DNA from: Caulochytrium protostelioides
Lineage: Eukaryota; Chytridiomycota; Caulochytriomycetes; Caulochytriales; Caulochytriaceae
Reading direction: 5' to 3'
DNA: 40,735 bases
Assembly: GCA_003615045.1 (NCBI GenBank)
Contig: ML014275.1
Location: 1-40,735 of the forward strand
Below, piece by piece: positions 1-9,905 of this stretch. Each line of letters opens with the position of its first letter. The first letter of the stretch is position 1. Made by a program: the position numbers and the translations under genes. The notes under the pieces are model-generated. The model was not told where the DNA came from. It did not search any database and worked only from the letters and a program-made list of their open reading frames with translations.

Positions 1-1388
1 CGTCACCGCGCGCCCCGCCGTCGGCCGACGCGGGACCCAGCGCGGCGCCGTCCGCGGACCGCGGGCCCGGCGCCGCCGCCGCGCCGGACGCCGAGGCCGG
101 CGCCGAGCCGTCGGAGCGGCCCGCGGCGGCGTGGCCGGTGGTCGCGATGGGTGGCAGCAGCGGCCGCGCGGCATCGGCGGCGTCGGTCCGACCGGCGGCA
201 GCGACGCCGTCGAGCAGCGACGCCATGTAGCCCGAGCCGGCGGCGGCCGGCGGCTCGCCGGCGGCGGCGGGAGCGTCTCCCGCCGCGCCGTCGATCGCTG
301 GGCCCGGCGGCTTGCGCGGCGGCTCGCTCTGCTGGTCATACAGCTGGCGCCAGCGCTGCGCGACGGCGTCGACGGGCGCCGGCGCGGCGTCGCGCGCGAG
401 CGCGGCGAGCCGCGCCGCGATCGCGTCCCACAGCAGGAGTTCCTGGAGCTTGCGCTCCATCAGCTCCTGCGTCGGGTTGGACGCGAGCGCGGAGTCGCCG
501 TGCGGGTCGTCGCGCCCGGCGCGCGTGCCGGGTCCCGTGACGAGGCGCAGCGAGACAATGATGCACGGCGGGAGCGGGCCGTCCGCGGACCGCAGATAGA
601 TCTTGCCGTGCAGCTCGACGGTCCGGTACAGCGGCAGGGGCGGCGCGGTGCCCAGCCGCGTGTGGTCACGTCCGAGACGGCCCAGCACGTGCTGCTGGTG
701 AGAGCGGTGGTGCACGGCCAGCGCGGACGCCGCGGACGCCGCGTGGTCCGGCCCCACGTCGTGGAGGTCGACGCCGTGCCGCGTGAGCGGCATCGCTTCG
801 GACTTGCGCGACGTCAGCGAGGCTGGCGAGCCTGGGGGGATGGACGCGCCGGCGGTCGCCGGCATCGCCGGCGGGTCGGTGGTCGCGGCGGCGGCGGCGG
901 CGGCGGCGGCGGCAGCGGCGCCCGGGTTCCATGGGTCCTCGTCCCAGGCGGGCACGCCGAGGTCGTCGACGCGGTCGCGGTCCACGAGCGCGTCGAGGCG
1001 CGGCGGCGGCGGATGGCTGCGGTGGGCCATGTTCTGGCAGATGCGGAGGTACCGTCGGAACGGGGTGTCGCGGGCAATGCCGTCGCGGATCGTGTCGCGG
1101 ACGATGGGGATGTCCTCCGGATGGACGAACTGGGTGAAGCTCTCGCCGACGAGCTGCTCGGCGCTCAGCCCGACCAACCGCGCCGCGACGGCACTGGCGT
1201 ACAGGATCTCGGAGGTATGCGCGATCACGAGGATGCCGTCGTCCAGGGTCGCGAGCAGTCGGCCGAATGCGCGGGAGCTGCTCATGAAGTTGTTGATGAT
1301 GGTCAGGGCATTGCGGCTGATCCCGGACGGCGCGGCGGCGTTGGCGGCGGCGGCGATCGCGGCGGCATCGCCACCCGCGGCCGGGGCT

Positions 1389-1419
<31 letters not shown>

Positions 1420-1618
1420 GCGGTGGTGGTGGCGGTGGCAGCGGCGGTGGTGGCACGCCTGTGGCGGTGGAATCGCGGCTGCCGCTCATACTGCCGCTGC
1501 CGCCGCTGTTCACGCTGTCATGGTGATGGCGGTGTTCGCTCGGATGGTGGTGGTGGTGGTAGCGGTGGTGGTGGTGGTGCAGGGCGTACGCGTCGACGCG
1601 GCCGGCGCCTGGAAGCAT
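1..1618 (-). CDS. PAS-domain protein, N-terminal part (runs off the left edge)
   Basis: The minus-strand frame stays open from an ATG at 1618 to the window edge, giving at least 539 residues; an in-frame TGA lies upstream of that ATG. The N-terminus is low complexity: His runs at about residues 14-33, a Pro run, then Ser and Ala. A PAS core follows at about 115-195, with a strand reading GILVIAHTSEILYAS, then LVGLSAEQLVGESFTQFVHPED, the usual signature around the ligand pocket. After a variable Asp/Pro/Ala insert, YRTVELHGKIYLRS and IIVSLRLV (about 328-360) could be the last PAS strands. A short helical, possibly coiled segment lies at about 383-408. PAS domains sense light, redox or ligands, or mediate dimers. 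The spacing reminds me of fungal WC-2-type regulators, but any GATA zinc finger would lie outside the window, so that is inference. It is divergent from the Ubc6-like gene, with about 1 kb between the two starts. Confidence 0.75.
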
Positions 1619-2668
1619 GGCGCGGAGCGGACGGGGCGCCCGTGGCCGGTCAGATCCGGACGGCCGATGGCCTGGGCTCGGCGGCCGTCACCGCGGGGAT
1701 GCCGTCCGCCGGCGGGCGGGCGTGAAACGAAGCGCGGCGGCGATCTGTCGGGCGAGGATCAGCCGCGACCCAGTATGAATCGGAGTTGAGGGATGGGAGG
1801 CGCCGCGTCGTGAAGCGATCACAGCCCTCGGGTCACGCGCATGCGCCAGGGTGCACGTGGAAGGACGTCCGCGAAGGAGGGCTTCTGTGGCTCGCTGCGC
1901 AGCCATGGCATAGCGTGCTGGGTGGACCCTGCCGCCGGTCCACGGGGTCCACGGGCGGCCTGACCGGGCGGTCGAGCGGAAGAACGGCCGGCCGCATCCT
2001 ACATCCTGCATCCTGCATCCTGCATCCTGCATCCTGCATCTGTCGGCCCCGCGCGGCTGCAGACATCGTAGCAGGCTCCATCATCCCACGCACGCGTGTC
2101 CACGGCGGCGCCTGTCAGCCGCGGCGGACGGTGGCGCGCCGCCGTGGTGGCGGCCCGACGGCGGCGTTTGGGACTCGCCGTGGCCGCGGCGAGCGGCGGA
2201 GTGCTGGCCGGCGGGCGGCCGCTGGTCGCGGCGGCCCGAACGCCTTTCCGCTTTGAGCTCTCCGGGCGGCGCCACGACGGGTCCCGCGGGAAAGACCGAC
2301 CGCCCGCCGCCGCCGCCGCCGCCGCCGCCGTCGCCGCCAGTCCGTCCCGGCGTGCCGATCGTCCGTGCGAGCGTCTCCGTCAGCGTCGACGTCGCCGCCG
2401 TTCGCCCCGCGGCCTCCAAAGCCAGCGCCAGCCGAACGCGATCGCGTGCGCTTCGTCGTCGCCGTATCCCGCATCGCTCGCTGCCCGATCCGGTCCTGGT
2501 GCGGGCCACCGAGACCTCGACCTCCCCTCCTCTTGATCGTCCGACGACGCCCCCGTCATGCGGATCCGTGCGGGTAGCTCCAGACGCTCCAGGATCCCTT
2601 GCAACGGGTTGTTGTCTCTCGGTGTCCTCTGATCCGCCGGCTGCCGGCTGCCACGACGTGGTGCCGAG
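1619..2668. other. Intergenic region between divergent genes
   Basis: This stretch separates the start of the PAS gene (minus) from the start of the Ubc6-like gene (plus), so it should hold both promoters. I see a 7-bp tandem repeat at 1994-2041 and a (CCG)n run near 2300-2330. Several open frames cross it on both strands, but none shows a domain or a start that looks better than chance at this GC content. Confidence 0.5.
1994..2041. repeat. 7-bp tandem repeat (GCATCCT)n
   Basis: About seven units of GCATCCT stand head to tail; the second unit reads ACATCCT and the last is imperfect. It is a minisatellite-like tract in the shared promoter region of the PAS and Ubc6-like genes. Confidence 0.9.
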
Positions 2669-3375
2669 ATGGCCCCCGCGCACGCCGTCGCCGCCACGGC
2701 GAAGCGGCTCATGAACGAGCTCGCCGCGATCCGCGCCGCCGAGACGGTCGACGCCGAGGGCCGCTGCCGGCAGGACTTCCGCGTCGAGCCGCTCGAGGAC
2801 CAGCTCCTTGAGTGGCATTTCTCGCTGCGCGGCCCGCCCGACGGCGGCTTCCGCGGCGGCCGCTACCACGGCCGCATCGTCTTCAGCCCCGCGTACCCGT
2901 ACACCCCGCCCGACATCCTCTTCCTGCACCCGTCGGGCCGCTTCGAGGTCAACCGCAAGATCTGCCTCAGCATCACGTCGTTCCACACCGACACCTGGCG
3001 GCCCAGCTGGGGCGTCGCGACCATCCTCACCGCCATCCGCTCCTTCTTTAGCACGCCGGGCGCTGGCGCCGTCGCCGCCATCGACGCTACCCCTGCGAGC
3101 CGCGCCCGCCTCGCCCGCGCCAGCCGCCGCTTCGTCTGCCCGACTTGCCGCATGGACCACGCGCACCTCTTTACGAGCGACGGCGACGGCGACGGCGACG
3201 GCGACCCCGTCACCGACGCGGCCGGTGACTCGCTCCCCGCCCCGACCCCGGTGCTGCTCTCGACGACCCCCGCCGCCGCCGCCGCCGACGGCTCGCCGGC
3301 GCTCTCAACCCCCGCCGTCGTCGGGACCGCGACGCCGGCCCCCGCGGACGCCGGCGTCCCGGGGAGTCCGCGCGC

Positions 3376-3409
<34 letters not shown>

Positions 3410-3712
3410 ACGTCCCGGATCAGCGCCGCCGCCGCCGAGGAGGAGGCGGCCGCCGCCGTGGCGGCCTCGCCCGCCTTGCTGGCCGCTGCTGCGGCTTCTG
3501 CTGCGGCCGCTGCTGCTGACGCGGTGTCGCCGGCGACGCCGCCCGCCGGCCAGCGGTCCCCGAGCTCGCCGGGCTGGCCGCCGGCGCCGGCGGCGCCGGC
3601 ACCGCCCGCCGCCGATCTCGCGGCCCTCCGCACCCGCGTGCAGTACCTCGACCACCTCATCGCCCTCCTCGTCGGCGTCGTCCTGTATACCTACCTGAAA
3701 GTGAAAGCGTGA
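2669..3712 (+). CDS. UBC6: Ubc6/UBE2J-type ubiquitin-conjugating enzyme, tail-anchored in the ER
   Basis: The single-exon frame encodes 347 residues. Residues 9-130 form an E2 fold. The stretch HPSGRFEVNRKICLSITSFH contains the catalytic Cys at 99, and it is followed by TWRPSW, the E2 variant typical of the Ubc6/UBE2J family. A CxxC pair (Cys157, Cys160) in RRFVCPTC lies just after the fold, as in many fungal members. The middle, about 170-320, is low complexity: a short Asp-Gly repeat, then Ala/Pro-rich sequence. The last 22 residues, starting YLDHLIALLVGVVLYTYL, form one hydrophobic tail-anchor helix. In this family the enzyme sits on the cytosolic face of the ER and charges ubiquitin for ERAD with Doa10/Hrd1-type ligases. 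The ATG at 2669 precedes the first conserved helix. The linker is longer than usual; otherwise the enzyme looks intact. Confidence 0.93.
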
Positions 3713-4070
3713 TATTGATTGGGATGCCGCCCGAGGCTCCGGCTTCAAGCGAGGCCGTCGCCTCCGGTCGATGGGAACGCGCCACGGGGCGGTGGTCGCG
3801 CGCGTCGATGGCGGGCGGCGGCGGTGCTTGGGGCTCGAAAGGGGATGGGCCCGCCGATGGGGCGGCGGCGGCGGTGGCGGCCCGAGGCGCGACGGAAGGG
3901 AAGGGTCTTCGACGGCGGCCGTGGCGGCGGCGGCCACGGCGACGGCTCTAGCGGCGGTATGAGTCCGGGCCACGACGCTGGCGTCGGGGACATCCGTCCG
4001 CATGGCTCGCGCGACGGTCGTGCGGCTCGATCGGATCATGCCGGGCGGTGGGCATACCTGCGACGGACGT

Positions 4071-4118
4071 CGCTCCCGCTGTCGCTCCCGCTCCCGCTGT
4101 CGCTGTCGCTGTCGCTCA
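4071..4118. repeat. 6-bp repeat (CGCTCC/CGCTGT)n
   Basis: Alternating CGCTCC and CGCTGT units run for about 48 bp upstream of the cyclin-like gene. This is a simple-sequence tract with no sign of function. Confidence 0.85.
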
Positions 4119-4351
4119 GCCTCGAGCATCCGTCGACGGACGTCGGCGCGTCGTTTGCTGTCCCTTCGAGCGTCACGCGCATCGGGTGTCGCCTGTCACT
4201 TTTGCCTGACCGTCCTGCCCAGCCGCCCGCCGCCCACGGTCTGCTGCGTGATGCGTGCGGCTCGGACCCGCCATCTGTGATCCTACTCTCGGCCGAGAAA
4301 GCGGTCGCCGCGGTCGCCGCCGCCGCTGCCGCCGCCGCTGCCGCCGCTGCG

Positions 4352-4401
4352 GACGACGACGACGACAACGACGACGACAACGGCGACGACGACGACGACG
4401 C
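4352..4401. repeat. (GAC)n microsatellite
   Basis: GAC trinucleotides run with AAC and GGC interruptions, ending about 25 bp before the cyclin-like start codon. It probably lies in the 5' leader. Confidence 0.85.
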
Positions 4402-4426
4402 CTTCCACCGCTAGCCGTGCGCCAGG

Positions 4427-5848
4427 ATGGTCGCGGCTTCCCCAAGAACGCCGGACCGCGCGGGGACCGCGGCCTCGCCGCCCCGCGTGCCGTCGCACGT
4501 GGCGCCGGCACGGCCTCCGGCAACCGCCGTGGTCGCCACGACCGGCAGCACCGCCAGCATGGGCCCCTCGCTGGCCGCGACGCCGAACGATGTGACCGCC
4601 GTGCCGCCGCCGCCGCCGCCGGCCGCCGTGGCCCTGGCGTCGGGCCGGTGGGTGCCGCCGCCGGGCCCGTTGAGCGCCATCGTGCCCGAGGACCTCGGCG
4701 GGCTGACCGACCGCCCGCCGTTCTACTATACCCCGGCGCACATCCACACGCTGCCCACGCGGACGTACGGCTACTCGGCGGCCGAGGCGGCGGCGACGCG
4801 CTACGCGGTGCTGCGCCTCGTGCGCTGCGCGGCGGCGCGGCTCGGGCTACCGTTTGCGACGACCGCGACGGCCCAGGTGCTGTGGCACACGTTCTTCGCG
4901 ACGCACCCGCTGCTCGACCCCGCGCTGCCCAAGCCCGACCACGCCGCGCGGCGCATGGCGCTCGCCGCGCTGCACATGGCCGCCAAGCAGGAGGACACGG
5001 TCAAGAAGGCCCGCGACGTGATTCTCGTCTTTATGAACGCCGAGATGGGCCGCGCCGCCGACGCGCCGCCGATCCCGGCGTTTGCCGACGGCGTCCCGGC
5101 CTCGCTGTGCAAGGACCTACTGCTGCTCGAGCGCGGCCTGATGAACAGCGCGGGTTACAGCTTCAAGGCGACGCATCCGTTCCGGCCGCTGCTGCTGCTC
5201 GGCAAAGCTCTCGAGCAGCGGTGGCAGCGCCACCCGCCGCCGCCGCGCTCACCCGCCGTGGCGCCGGCACGACCGCCCATCGGCGCCGCCGTCAAGGCCA
5301 TGGCGGCCGTCGCGTGGGACATGGCGACCGACAGTTTCTTTGGGCCGCTGTGTCTGCAGTTCACGCCGCTCGTCATTGCGGTGGCGTGCTGGCACGCGAC
5401 CTTCGAGCTGACGCGTGAGCTGCCGCGGCGCGCGGGCGCGCCTCCACCGGCGGCGTCGAGCGAAGCGCCGTCCAGCAAAGCCCTGTTGAGCGACGCGCCG
5501 TTGAGTGAAGCCCCGGCCAACGACGCGCCGTCCAACGACGCGCCGTCCAACGACGCGCCGTCCAGCGACGTGCTGCCGGCCACGCCGGCGTCCTGGGGCG
5601 GCCTGCGGCTCGCACACGAGACGCTCGGCCACGTGCTGCCGACGACGCTCGAGGAGGTCGTTGCGCTGTTCACGCCGCTGCTGCCGGCGCCGACGTCCGC
5701 CATCCCGCGGCCATACACCGTGTCCGAAGCGCTGCAGTATGAAGCGTCGCTTCTGGCGACGACGACGACGACGACGTCGACGCCGGCCGCAGCGGCCGCC
5801 ACGGGCGCCGCCACGGGCGCTGCCGCCGCCGCCGCCGCGCCGTCCGAT

Positions 5849-5881
<33 letters not shown>

Positions 5882-6754
5882 GCGCCGCACGGCCCGCCGC
5901 CGACGCTGGCCGCCGCCATGGACCCGGACGACGCGGCGGCGGACGTCACGGCCGACCCGACGCCGTACCTGAGCGCGCGGACGCTCGGCGCGTGTCTGCA
6001 GCAGCTGCTGGACGTGCTGGCGGCGCGCGCCGCGGGGCCGCCCGTGCCGCCGCACGCCGACGTCCCCGATCCGCCCGACCTCGCTCGCCGCTGGCGCGCT
6101 TTGCGTGACCGCATCGCCCGCGAGACCGCTCGCCTCGCGGCCGCCCACCGCATTGCCGACGCCCGCGCGCGCGCCGCCTTTCGCGAGGCCACCGCGGCGG
6201 CGGCGGCGGCGGCGGCCGCGGCGGCGGCGGCCGCGGCCGCGGCGACACGCACGCCCTCCCGCGCATCGACGCCCGGCCGCTCGGACCCGCCCTCCGATCG
6301 GTCCGGCGACCGCCCGCGCGACCGCGACCGCGACCGCGGCCACGCCCGCGACCTCTCCCGGGACCGGGACCGGGACCGCGACCGCGGCACACGGCTGGCG
6401 GCCGGCCTCGACCGCGGACCCCGCAGCCGCCGCGGCCCCGCCGCGCGCCGCGATCGCTCACGCGACCGCGACACTGACTGGGACCGGCCGCGCGCGTGGG
6501 ACGGCGCTCCCCACGGCCGCGACCGGCGCCTCGACCGCGGCAGCGGCAGCCGCGGCGACGCCGCCGCCGCCGGCGGCACGCCGGACGTCGAGCCGCCCGG
6601 TCGCCCGCACCGGCTTGGCCCGCGGCCGGAGTCGCGCGGCTACGACGGCGCCTGGGACCGCCGCGGCGCCGCGGCGCTGCCGGGGGGCGGCCCCAGCAGC
6701 CGAGCAGCGCCCGGGTATCCACGACGCCGCTCGTTAAGCCCGCCCGGCCGCTAG
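4427..6754 (+). CDS. Cyclin L-like protein with Arg/Asp-rich C-terminal tail
   Basis: The frame encodes 775 residues in one exon. A Pro/Ala-rich N-terminus leads to a first cyclin box at about 95-225: PFYYTPAHI, then a helix reading ALAALHMAAKQEDTVKKARD, matching the cyclin K/L/T pattern in which this helix contains K and E near a conserved 'ASK.EE..RK.RD'. A second helical repeat follows at about 225-345, ending LVIAVACWHATFEL. Residues about 345-383 are a tandem repeat of five-residue units such as SNDAP. A run of about 18 Ala lies near 590-605. From about 620 the tail is rich in RD/DR and RS pairs, for example RDRDRDRGHARDLSRD, like the RS domain of cyclin L. Such cyclins partner CDK11/CDK12-type kinases in transcription and pre-mRNA splicing. 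The cyclin fold is clear; the L subtype rests mainly on the tail. Confidence 0.85.
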
Positions 6755-7061
6755 GACGCGCCGTGGCCGCCGTGATCCTCGTGGCATCCGCGTTCGATCG
6801 GGAGCGCACCTAGGGTCGTAAAAACGTCTATCAAAAGAGAAATAAAAAGGCCGTCTAAGCGAGAAAAGAGGGAAGAAGACGTCGACGTCGACGTCGCGTT
6901 CGACGTTCCCGAAGCATCATGAAAGTCTAAGCATCAGAGAAGGAAGCCTCTCTAAGCGAGGGATGGCGTGGGATCCCCCGTGAGGCGCGGGCGAAGAGGC
7001 AGAGCAGGAGGAGGCGGATAGTAGAAACGGCGCGGAAGCCGCCGTAAACCAGGGGTCGCGG
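6755..7061. other. Convergent 3' region
   Basis: This short AT-richer spacer lies between the 3' ends of the cyclin-like gene (plus) and the RGS-like gene (minus). Apart from a poly(A) signal and a small GTCGAC-based palindromic run near 6880-6900, I see nothing in it. Confidence 0.6.
6841..6846 (+). terminator. Probable poly(A) signal of the cyclin-like gene
   Basis: A canonical AATAAA sits 87 bp after the cyclin-like stop codon in a locally A-rich patch, the expected place for 3' end formation. Confidence 0.5.
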
Positions 7062-9905
7062 TCAATGCGTGGACACTATGCCTTCATGAAGGGACGCCGT
7101 CGACCGCGTCGACAGCACGTTCGGCGCCGGCCGCACCGACCGCCGTGAGAACGAAAACCAGCGGTGGAACTGACCGCTTGACGACGACGACGACGACGAC
7201 GGCGCGACGGCGCTCCGCGGCCGCGGCATCTCGCTGCCGCTGCCGCTGCCGCTGCCGCTGCCGCTGCCACTGCCACTGCCGCTGCTGCTCCCGTTCCATG
7301 CCGCCGCCTGCGCGATGTCCCGCGGCAGCGACTGCGACGACAGCGACGCCGACAGCGACGCCGTCGACAGCACCCACGCCGGCAAGATGGCCGGCGCCGA
7401 GGCGGCCGGCGCCGTTAGGCCCGGGCCGGCCGCCGTCGCGGCGGCGGCGCTGGTGGCCGCAGCGCGCGGGACGTCTCGGGCGTCCGCGGGCAGCATCGCG
7501 AGCCGCGCGGTCCGCGACGCGGCGCGCATCACCGCGCTCAGCCGGTGCGTCGCCGCGCTCTCGCTGCCGGAGCGCGGCCGGCCCCGCGCGCCGCCCGCCG
7601 CATCGTCTCCCGGGACCGCCGCGCAGCGGCCCCCGAGCCGGTACAGCCGCGACCCGGCGCCGTGGCAGCCGCCTGCACTGCTGCTGCCCGTCGCCGCTCC
7701 AAAGGCTGCGACGCCGGCCATCGCCGGCGCGGTCGCTGTCACTGTTGCCGTCGCCGCGGTCGTCGGCGGCGTTGGTAAGGCGCCGCCGTGCCCTGCGTGT
7801 CCCGTGAAGGACGCGCTCTTGGGCCGCAGCGGCGATCCGAGCGGGCTGGCGGCGCCGCTCACGCTGCGGGGCGCGTTGAAGCAGCGGAGCAGCTTGGAGC
7901 GAGCGTCCGCAGCCGCGGCGGTGGCACGTAGCTCGGACGCCGCGGCCACCGGCGACCCGACGACGGGCGTCGACGACGCGGACGACGTCGTCGAGGAGCC
8001 GCTCGGGGTGCCGGCGGGGCTCGCGAGCGGCGCCACCGTGCTCGTGAGCTGCGTCACGGCACGCGCGAGCGCCACCGTCGTCCCCCGCGTCTGTGCCGTC
8101 GCGAGGAACACCTGGATCGCCACGCCGTGGTTGTGCAGGAACAGCCCCAGGATGTACTGGCGGGTCATGCCCACCAGGTGGGCGCGTGCCGTGGCCGACG
8201 AATCGTTCTCGCTGAAGTCCGAGGCCCCCGCGGCCGTCAGCTTCGCGAGGGCGGCAGGCGGCGGTGGCGAGGAGGAGGACGCCGTGACCGCGGCCGTCGC
8301 GTCCCGGATGGCGGCGGCGAACGCAGCGACGGCGTCGTCGCCCGACCGGGGATCGCCGGCGCTGGCGGCAATCGCGTCGGCCGTCAGGGTCGGGGCGGCC
8401 GTCGCCAGCGCTGACTGCACCGCCAGCGCCATGGCCGTCCACTGCACGAAAAGCGCGCTGTTCAGGTTCAGCAGCTCCGGCGCATCCGGATGGCAAAACT
8501 GGTCATAGAGCGCCAGAAACCGCAGCGGCTCGGATCCTATGGACCGTCCGAGTCGGGACATCGACATCGACATCGGGGCGGGGCCGCCGAACATGGACGC
8601 GCCGAAGATCGGCGAGGTGGGCGATGGTGGCATGACGGACGCCGAGGCGGGCGACGACGCCGCCGATGACGACAGCAGGGGCGATGGGGCGCCTGACGAC
8701 CCGAGCAGCGCTACGGCGGGCCCGGGTCCGAGCGGGCCCAGCAGCGGCACGACGCCCATCAACGCTGTCGAGGCGGCCGCCGAGGTCGACGTCGACCGCA
8801 GCCGGCTCAGGTGATCCGTCCAGCAGTCGCTGCTCGCGCCGGCCACCGACGCCGGCCGGTTCTTCGGCGCCGGGGCAGCGGCAGCGGCGGCAGCAACAGC
8901 GGCGGCAGCGGTGCCGCCGCCGCCGGACAGCGCTGGCGAGAGCCCATGCGTGGAGACCGGCATGCGGTGGCACGTGCCGGCGGCCGCGGCGGCGGCGTCG
9001 TCATCGGGTAGCGGCGCATCGCCGTCTTCTTCGTCTGGCGTCCAGAGCCACGCACGGCGCCGTCCGGGCGACGCGAGCGGGTGCGTCGGGGCCGAGCCAT
9101 ACGGCGTCGCGAGCGGTGATGCGGCCAGCGGCGGCGTGGCCGCTGAGCCGCCATAGGTCGAGGGCGGCCGCGACACCGCGGGCCGGAGCGGGTGGAGATG
9201 GGCGTGGCGTCGGCCGGCGGCGGGCGAGAGATAGTCGTCGGCTGCGTCCAGGAAGCGCGTCATCTCCGCCGTATGCGAGGAAGACGCGAGATGCTGCAAA
9301 AAGGAGCGGCCGTCGCGGATCTGCCACAGGACGTGCAAGTCGCGCCAGCCGCGCATCGCCTCTGGCAGCGTCGCGGCGGCGGCGGCGGCGGCGGCGGCAG
9401 CGGTGGCGGCAGCGGCGGCAGCGGCGCCGTCCAGCTCGGCGACGGGGGACAGTGGCGAGAAGGAGCCTTCGGAGCGGGGCGAGGTCGCGTCCGACGCGGC
9501 GAACGGCGAGGACGAGGGCCCCAGCGACGCGGCGGGCGACGTCGCGGGCGACGCGGCGAGCGACGGCGCGTGGGCGGGCGAGCCAGGTGCGGGCGAGCCG
9601 GACGCCGTCGACGAGCGCGACGGCGTGGTGGCGATCCGCAGACCGGTGGGGCCGTGGCGCGGGACGGCGCGCGCGGCGGCGGCGTGAGCGGCGGCGACGG
9701 CGACGGCGGCCGACGTCAGGGTGGCGTTGGCGCCGTCGGTGGCATGAGCGCGATGCGATGGCGGTGGCGGCGCCGTCGAGGACGGCCGGCGGGCACCGTC
9801 AGGATAGGCGTCCGGGGCCTGGGTGGCGATGGCATCGGCCCCGGCGTCGGCGGGGTCGGCGGGGGCCATGGCAGGGTCCATGCCAGTGGTGGTCCCCGGA
9901 CTCAT
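7062..9905 (-). CDS. RGS-like domain protein with long low-complexity inserts
   Basis: The frame encodes 947 residues from the ATG at 9905; the frame is open further upstream but with no earlier ATG. Three segments resemble the successive parts of an RGS fold. The first is LWQIRDGRSFLQHLASSSHT with the following FLDAADDYL (about 187-225). The second is FLALYDQFCHPDAPELLNLN (about 458-480), like the 'IY.EF..P.AP.EVNL' core. The third is a helix pair with ARAHLVGMTRQYILGLFLHN (about 565-600). They are separated by roughly 230 and 80 residues of Ala/Ser/Pro-rich sequence. RGS domains speed GTP hydrolysis by G-protein alpha subunits, or serve as scaffolds. Long Ala and Gly-Ser runs occur throughout, including a Gly-Ser repeat near the C-terminus. 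No membrane helix is evident. With such inserts, catalytic activity is uncertain. Confidence 0.65.
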   Translation of the reverse strand: MSPGTTTGMDPAMAPADPADAGADAIATQAPDAYPDGARRPSSTAPPPPSHRAHATDGANATLTSAAVAVAAAHAAAARAVPRHGPTGLRIATTPSRSSTASGSPAPGSPAHAPSLAASPATSPAASLGPSSSPFAASDATSPRSEGSFSPLSPVAELDGAAAAAAATAAAAAAAAAATLPEAMRGWRDLHVLWQIRDGRSFLQHLASSSHTAEMTRFLDAADDYLSPAAGRRHAHLHPLRPAVSRPPSTYGGSAATPPLAASPLATPYGSAPTHPLASPGRRRAWLWTPDEEDGDAPLPDDDAAAAAAGTCHRMPVSTHGLSPALSGGGGTAAAAVAAAAAAAPAPKNRPASVAGASSDCWTDHLSRLRSTSTSAAASTALMGVVPLLGPLGPGPAVALLGSSGAPSPLLSSSAASSPASASVMPPSPTSPIFGASMFGGPAPMSMSMSRLGRSIGSEPLRFLALYDQFCHPDAPELLNLNSALFVQWTAMALAVQSALATAAPTLTADAIAASAGDPRSGDDAVAAFAAAIRDATAAVTASSSSPPPPAALAKLTAAGASDFSENDSSATARAHLVGMTRQYILGLFLHNHGVAIQVFLATAQTRGTTVALARAVTQLTSTVAPLASPAGTPSGSSTTSSASSTPVVGSPVAAASELRATAAAADARSKLLRCFNAPRSVSGAASPLGSPLRPKSASFTGHAGHGGALPTPPTTAATATVTATAPAMAGVAAFGAATGSSSAGGCHGAGSRLYRLGGRCAAVPGDDAAGGARGRPRSGSESAATHRLSAVMRAASRTARLAMLPADARDVPRAAATSAAAATAAGPGLTAPAASAPAILPAWVLSTASLSASLSSQSLPRDIAQAAAWNGSSSGSGSGSGSGSGSGSGSEMPRPRSAVAPSSSSSSSSGQFHRWFSFSRRSVRPAPNVLSTRSTASLHEGIVSTH

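Larger units (their letters stand above)
3713..4426. other. Intergenic region with simple repeats
   Basis: This lies between the Ubc6-like and cyclin-like genes, both on plus. It holds a (CGCTGT/CGCTCC)n tract and a (GAC)n tract. Open frames cross it on both strands, but they carry only repeat-driven Arg, Asp or Ser runs and no domain. Confidence 0.5.

Noticed and set aside
2081-3166. Minus-strand frame of 361 codons over the Ubc6-like start
   Set aside because: It runs across the promoter and the E2 core in antisense and has no domain.
5155-6579. Minus-strand frame of 474 codons over the cyclin-like gene
   Set aside because: It is made of Ser/Arg/Ala runs that mirror the RD/DR and Ala repeats of the sense protein.
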